64,000 nt of DNA from Variovorax gracilis (GTDB lineage: Bacteria; Pseudomonadota; Gammaproteobacteria; Burkholderiales; Burkholderiaceae_C). The stretch's first letter is position 1, and every line of letters starts with the position of its first letter. The position numbers were made by a program, and so were the translations under genes. The notes below the pieces were generated by a model. That model did no database searches. It was given only the letters and a program-made list of their open reading frames with translations, and was not told where the DNA came from. The stretch spans positions 1 through 64,000 of the forward strand of contig NZ_JASZYF010000004.1 of assembly GCF_030317115.1 (NCBI RefSeq), read 5' to 3'. Shown here in pieces: positions 61,725 through 64,000 of the stretch.

Positions 61725-62972
61725 TCAATCCCAGGAGAGCGCACCACCCGACTGGTACTCGATCACGCGGGTTTCGAAGAAGTTGCGCTCCTTCTTCAGG
61801 TCAATCATTTCGCTCATCCAGGGGAACGGGTTTTCCTCGTTCGGGAAGAGCGTTTCGAGGCCAATCTGCTGCGCGCGCCGGTTGGCGATGTAGCGCAGGT
61901 AGCCCTTGAACATGGAGGCATTCATGCCGAGCACGCCGCGTGGCATGGTGTCTTCGGCATAGCGGTATTCGAGCTCGACGGCCTTCATGAAGAGGGCCTT
62001 GATCTCGGCCTTGAACTCGGCCGTCCACAGATGCGGGTTCTCGAGCTTGAGCTGGTTGATCAGGTCGATGCCGAAATTGCAGTGCATCGACTCGTCGCGC
62101 AGGATGTACTGGTACTGCTCGGCGGCGCCGGTCATCTTGTTCTGGCGGCCCAGCGCGAGGATCTGCGTGAAGCCGACGTAGAAGAAGAGCCCCTCCATCA
62201 GGCAGGCGAAGACGATCAGCGACTTGAGCAGGGTCTGGTCGTTCTCGTGCGTGCCGGTGTGGAAGTTCGGGTCGCTGATGGCGTCGATGAACGGGATCAG
62301 GAACTGGTCCTTCTCGCGGATCGACGGCACTTCGTTGTAGGCGTTGAAGATTTCGCTCTCGTCCAGGCCGAGCGACTCGACGATGTACTGGTACGCGTGC
62401 GTGTGGATCGCTTCCTCGAAGGCCTGGCGCAGCAGGAACTGGCGGCATTCGGGCGCCGTGATGTGGCGGTAGGTGCCCAGCACGATGTTGTTGGCGGCCA
62501 GCGAGTCGGCCGTCACGAAGAAGCCGAGGTTGCGCTTGACGATGCGGCGCTCGTCGTCGGTCAGGCCGTTGGGGTCTTTCCAGAGCGCGATGTCGCGCGT
62601 CATGTTCACTTCCTGCGGCATCCAGTGGTTGGCGCAGGTGGCGAGGTATTTTTCCCACGCCCACTTGTACTTGAACGGCACCAGCTGGTTGACGTCGGTC
62701 TGGCCATTGATGATGCGCTTGTCGGCAGCCTTGACGCGATGCGCCACGGGTGCGACGGCCGTTGCTGCTTGCGCAGGCCGCACTGCTGCGCCGTCATCGA
62801 GCGTGCGCGCGACGGGCGAAGCGGAAGAAGCAGATGAGAAGGGGGAGGCAATTTGCGAAGTCGGAAACTCCGTCGAGCGGCCGACTTGCGTGCCGCTGTT
62901 CGATGTGTGCCGCAATCCTTGTTGCAGATCCTTTGGCAAGGAGGGCTTGACTTCTTCGTCCCAGGTCAACAT
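61725..62972 (-). CDS. nrdB: Class Ia ribonucleotide reductase, beta subunit
   Basis: NrdB holds the diiron-tyrosyl radical cofactor. Ligand motifs are [18 protein letters not shown] (Glu, His and the radical Tyr at the E+7 position), [11 protein letters not shown] (Glu) and [17 protein letters not shown] (Glu, His). The C-terminus ends in GGALSWD. Length is 415 residues. Residues about 20-75 are a Ser/Ala-rich extension absent from E. coli NrdB, which is 376 residues. ATG 62972 is chosen; TTG 62984 is in frame upstream. Confidence 0.95.
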   Translation of the reverse strand: MLTWDEEVKPSLPKDLQQGLRHTSNSGTQVGRSTEFPTSQIASPFSSASSASPVARTLDDGAAVRPAQAATAVAPVAHRVKAADKRIINGQTDVNQLVPFKYKWAWEKYLATCANHWMPQEVNMTRDIALWKDPNGLTDDERRIVKRNLGFFVTADSLAANNIVLGTYRHITAPECRQFLLRQAFEEAIHTHAYQYIVESLGLDESEIFNAYNEVPSIREKDQFLIPFIDAISDPNFHTGTHENDQTLLKSLIVFACLMEGLFFYVGFTQILALGRQNKMTGAAEQYQYILRDESMHCNFGIDLINQLKLENPHLWTAEFKAEIKALFMKAVELEYRYAEDTMPRGVLGMNASMFKGYLRYIANRRAQQIGLETLFPNEENPFPWMSEMIDLKKERNFFETRVIEYQSGGALSWD

Positions 62973-63004
62973 AGAAAAATCCAATGCTCAAATTATGTGA
63001 GCAA

Positions 63005-63065
63005 CGATGTGAGTTGCAAAGTGCTCCTTCACATCGCGCTCCAATTATGTTGTCGTTATGTTGTT
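63005..63065. other. Inverted and direct repeats in the nrdA-nrdB gap
   Basis: CGATGTGA (63005-63012) and TCACATCG (63029-63036) form a perfect inverted repeat. Further on, the 11-bp unit TTATGTTGTCG is repeated, slightly changed, at about 63044-63065. The gap (62973-63122) is visibly AT-rich. It may hold an nrdB-specific regulatory site; no clear NrdR box was found by eye. Confidence 0.35.
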
Positions 63066-63122
63066 CGCATGCATCGCAATTTGTCAGGCAATGCCGCGAA
63101 CGACCTCCACTTCATGCCGACA

Positions 63123-64000
63123 TCATTGGCATGCTTCGCACGTCGGATCGTCGACGCCGCAGAACGCGATGTCGGTTGCGGGGATCGCATTCAGCTGCGC
63201 TTGCGCTGCGCGTGCTGCGGCTTCGAGTGCGCTCATGCCTTGCGATGCATCGCTGCCGCCCGAGGACACGGCATTGAGCCGACCCGATTGAACAGTGGAC
63301 TTCTCGGCATGCGTGGCGCTCTGCGTGCGCAGGTAGTAGGTGGTCTTCAAGCCGCGCAGCCATGCGAGCTTGTAGGTGTCGTCGAGCTTCTTGCCTGACG
63401 CGCCGGCCATGTAGATGTTGAGCGACTGCGCCTGGTCGATCCACTTCTGGCGACGCGCAGCGGCCTCGACGAGCCACGTGGTCTCGATCTCGAACGCGGT
63501 GGCGTAGAGCGCCTTCACGTCTTGCGGCACGCGGTCGATGGGACGCAGCGAACCGTCGAAGTGCTTCAGGTCCATCACCATCACGTCGTCCCACAGGCCC
63601 AGGCGCTTGAGGTCGCGCACCAGGTAGTGGTTGATGACGGTGAACTCGCCGGACAGGTTGGACTTGACCGACAGGTTGCCGAAGCAGGGCTCGATCGAGG
63701 CATCCACGCCGATGATGTTCGAGATGGTCGCGGTCGGTGCGATGGCGACGCAGTTCGAATTGCGCATGCCGTCGGCCTTGATCTTCTGGCGCAGCGCGTC
63801 CCAGTCGAGCGTGGCGGAGCGGTCGACTTCGACGTAGCCGCCGCGTGCCTTCTCGAGCAGTTCGAGCGTGTCGGGCGGCAGCACGCCCTTGTCCCACAGC
63901 GAGCCCTTGTAGCTCGAGTACTTGCCGCGTTCGCGCGCCAGGTCGGTCGATGCCCAGTAGGCGTGATAGCAGATTGCTTCCATCGATTCGTCGGCGAACT
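63123..64000 (-). CDS. nrdA: Class Ia ribonucleotide reductase, alpha subunit (3' part)
   Basis: Only the C-terminal ~290 residues are in the window; the gene runs off the right edge. It shows ESMEAICYHAYWASTDLARERG, NSNCVAIAPTATISNIIGVDASIEPCF (active-site region with a conserved Cys), YLRTQSATHAEKSTV and the C-terminal redox cysteines in FCGVDDPTCEACQ, which pass electrons from thioredoxin or glutaredoxin. It is upstream of nrdB on the minus strand, 150 bp away. Confidence 0.95.
   Translation of the reverse strand, partial: FADESMEAICYHAYWASTDLARERGKYSSYKGSLWDKGVLPPDTLELLEKARGGYVEVDRSATLDWDALRQKIKADGMRNSNCVAIAPTATISNIIGVDASIEPCFGNLSVKSNLSGEFTVINHYLVRDLKRLGLWDDVMVMDLKHFDGSLRPIDRVPQDVKALYATAFEIETTWLVEAAARRQKWIDQAQSLNIYMAGASGKKLDDTYKLAWLRGLKTTYYLRTQSATHAEKSTVQSGRLNAVSSGGSDASQGMSALEAAARAAQAQLNAIPATDIAFCGVDDPTCEACQ

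Overview
The window is 64 kb of high-GC chromosome from a betaproteobacterium. Gene order, the meso-diaminopimelate type of peptidoglycan enzymes and the recognisable protein sequences fit Burkholderiales, family Comamonadaceae, most likely Variovorax or a close relative. The species call is an inference from remembered sequence, not from a search. Almost all of the window is core genome, tightly packed, with many ATGA or GTGA stop/start overlaps.

Layout. 1-11 kb: a LysM/BON protein, coaX, two hydrolases (DUF2817 and M20), argE, a DUF445 membrane protein, then a dapF - DUF484 - ydcF-like - xerC - rRNA methyltransferase run. 11-17 kb: a CobW-type GTPase, a dksA with a long basic tail, a STAS-domain protein and hslVU. 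17-36 kb: a complete division and cell wall (dcw) cluster, mraZ-rsmH-ftsL-ftsI-murE-murF-mraY-murD-ftsW-murG-murC-ddl-ftsQ-ftsA-ftsZ-lpxC, with a five-box MraZ operator in front. 36-38.5 kb, minus strand: plsC-cdsA-ruvC. 38.5-43.3 kb: an accessory island holding a VirD4/TraG coupling ATPase, a lipoprotein, a DUF2235-type lipase with a C-terminal tail like a type IV secretion signal, and an unknown gene. 43.3-49.7 kb: mtgA-aroE-tonB-like-RNase II (minus), a YqiA-type esterase (minus) and rodA. 49.8-55.7 kb: tldD, aroG behind a classical attenuator, a cupin, mpl, an unknown gene and a TlpA-like thioredoxin. 55.8-61 kb: accB-accC-prmA, a zinc-ribbon/DUF3426 protein and a PfkB kinase. 61-64 kb, minus strand: an H1-like protein, nrdB and the 3' part of nrdA.

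Functional links. Cell-wall synthesis runs through the whole window: dapF makes meso-DAP, the dcw genes build and polymerise lipid II, rodA and mtgA polymerise glycan strands, and mpl recycles the peptide. Phospholipid and lipid A supply (plsC, cdsA, lpxC, accBC) lies around it.

The most interesting items are the VirD4/effector/immunity island (probably an X-T4SS-type antibacterial toxin locus); an aromatic leader peptide with mutually exclusive hairpins before aroG; five AGTG boxes at exact 10-bp spacing before mraZ; a recurrent -10-like hexamer 5-7 nt before the start codon of about a dozen lead genes, which predicts leaderless mRNAs; and a dispersed ~90-bp palindromic repeat in six intergenic regions.
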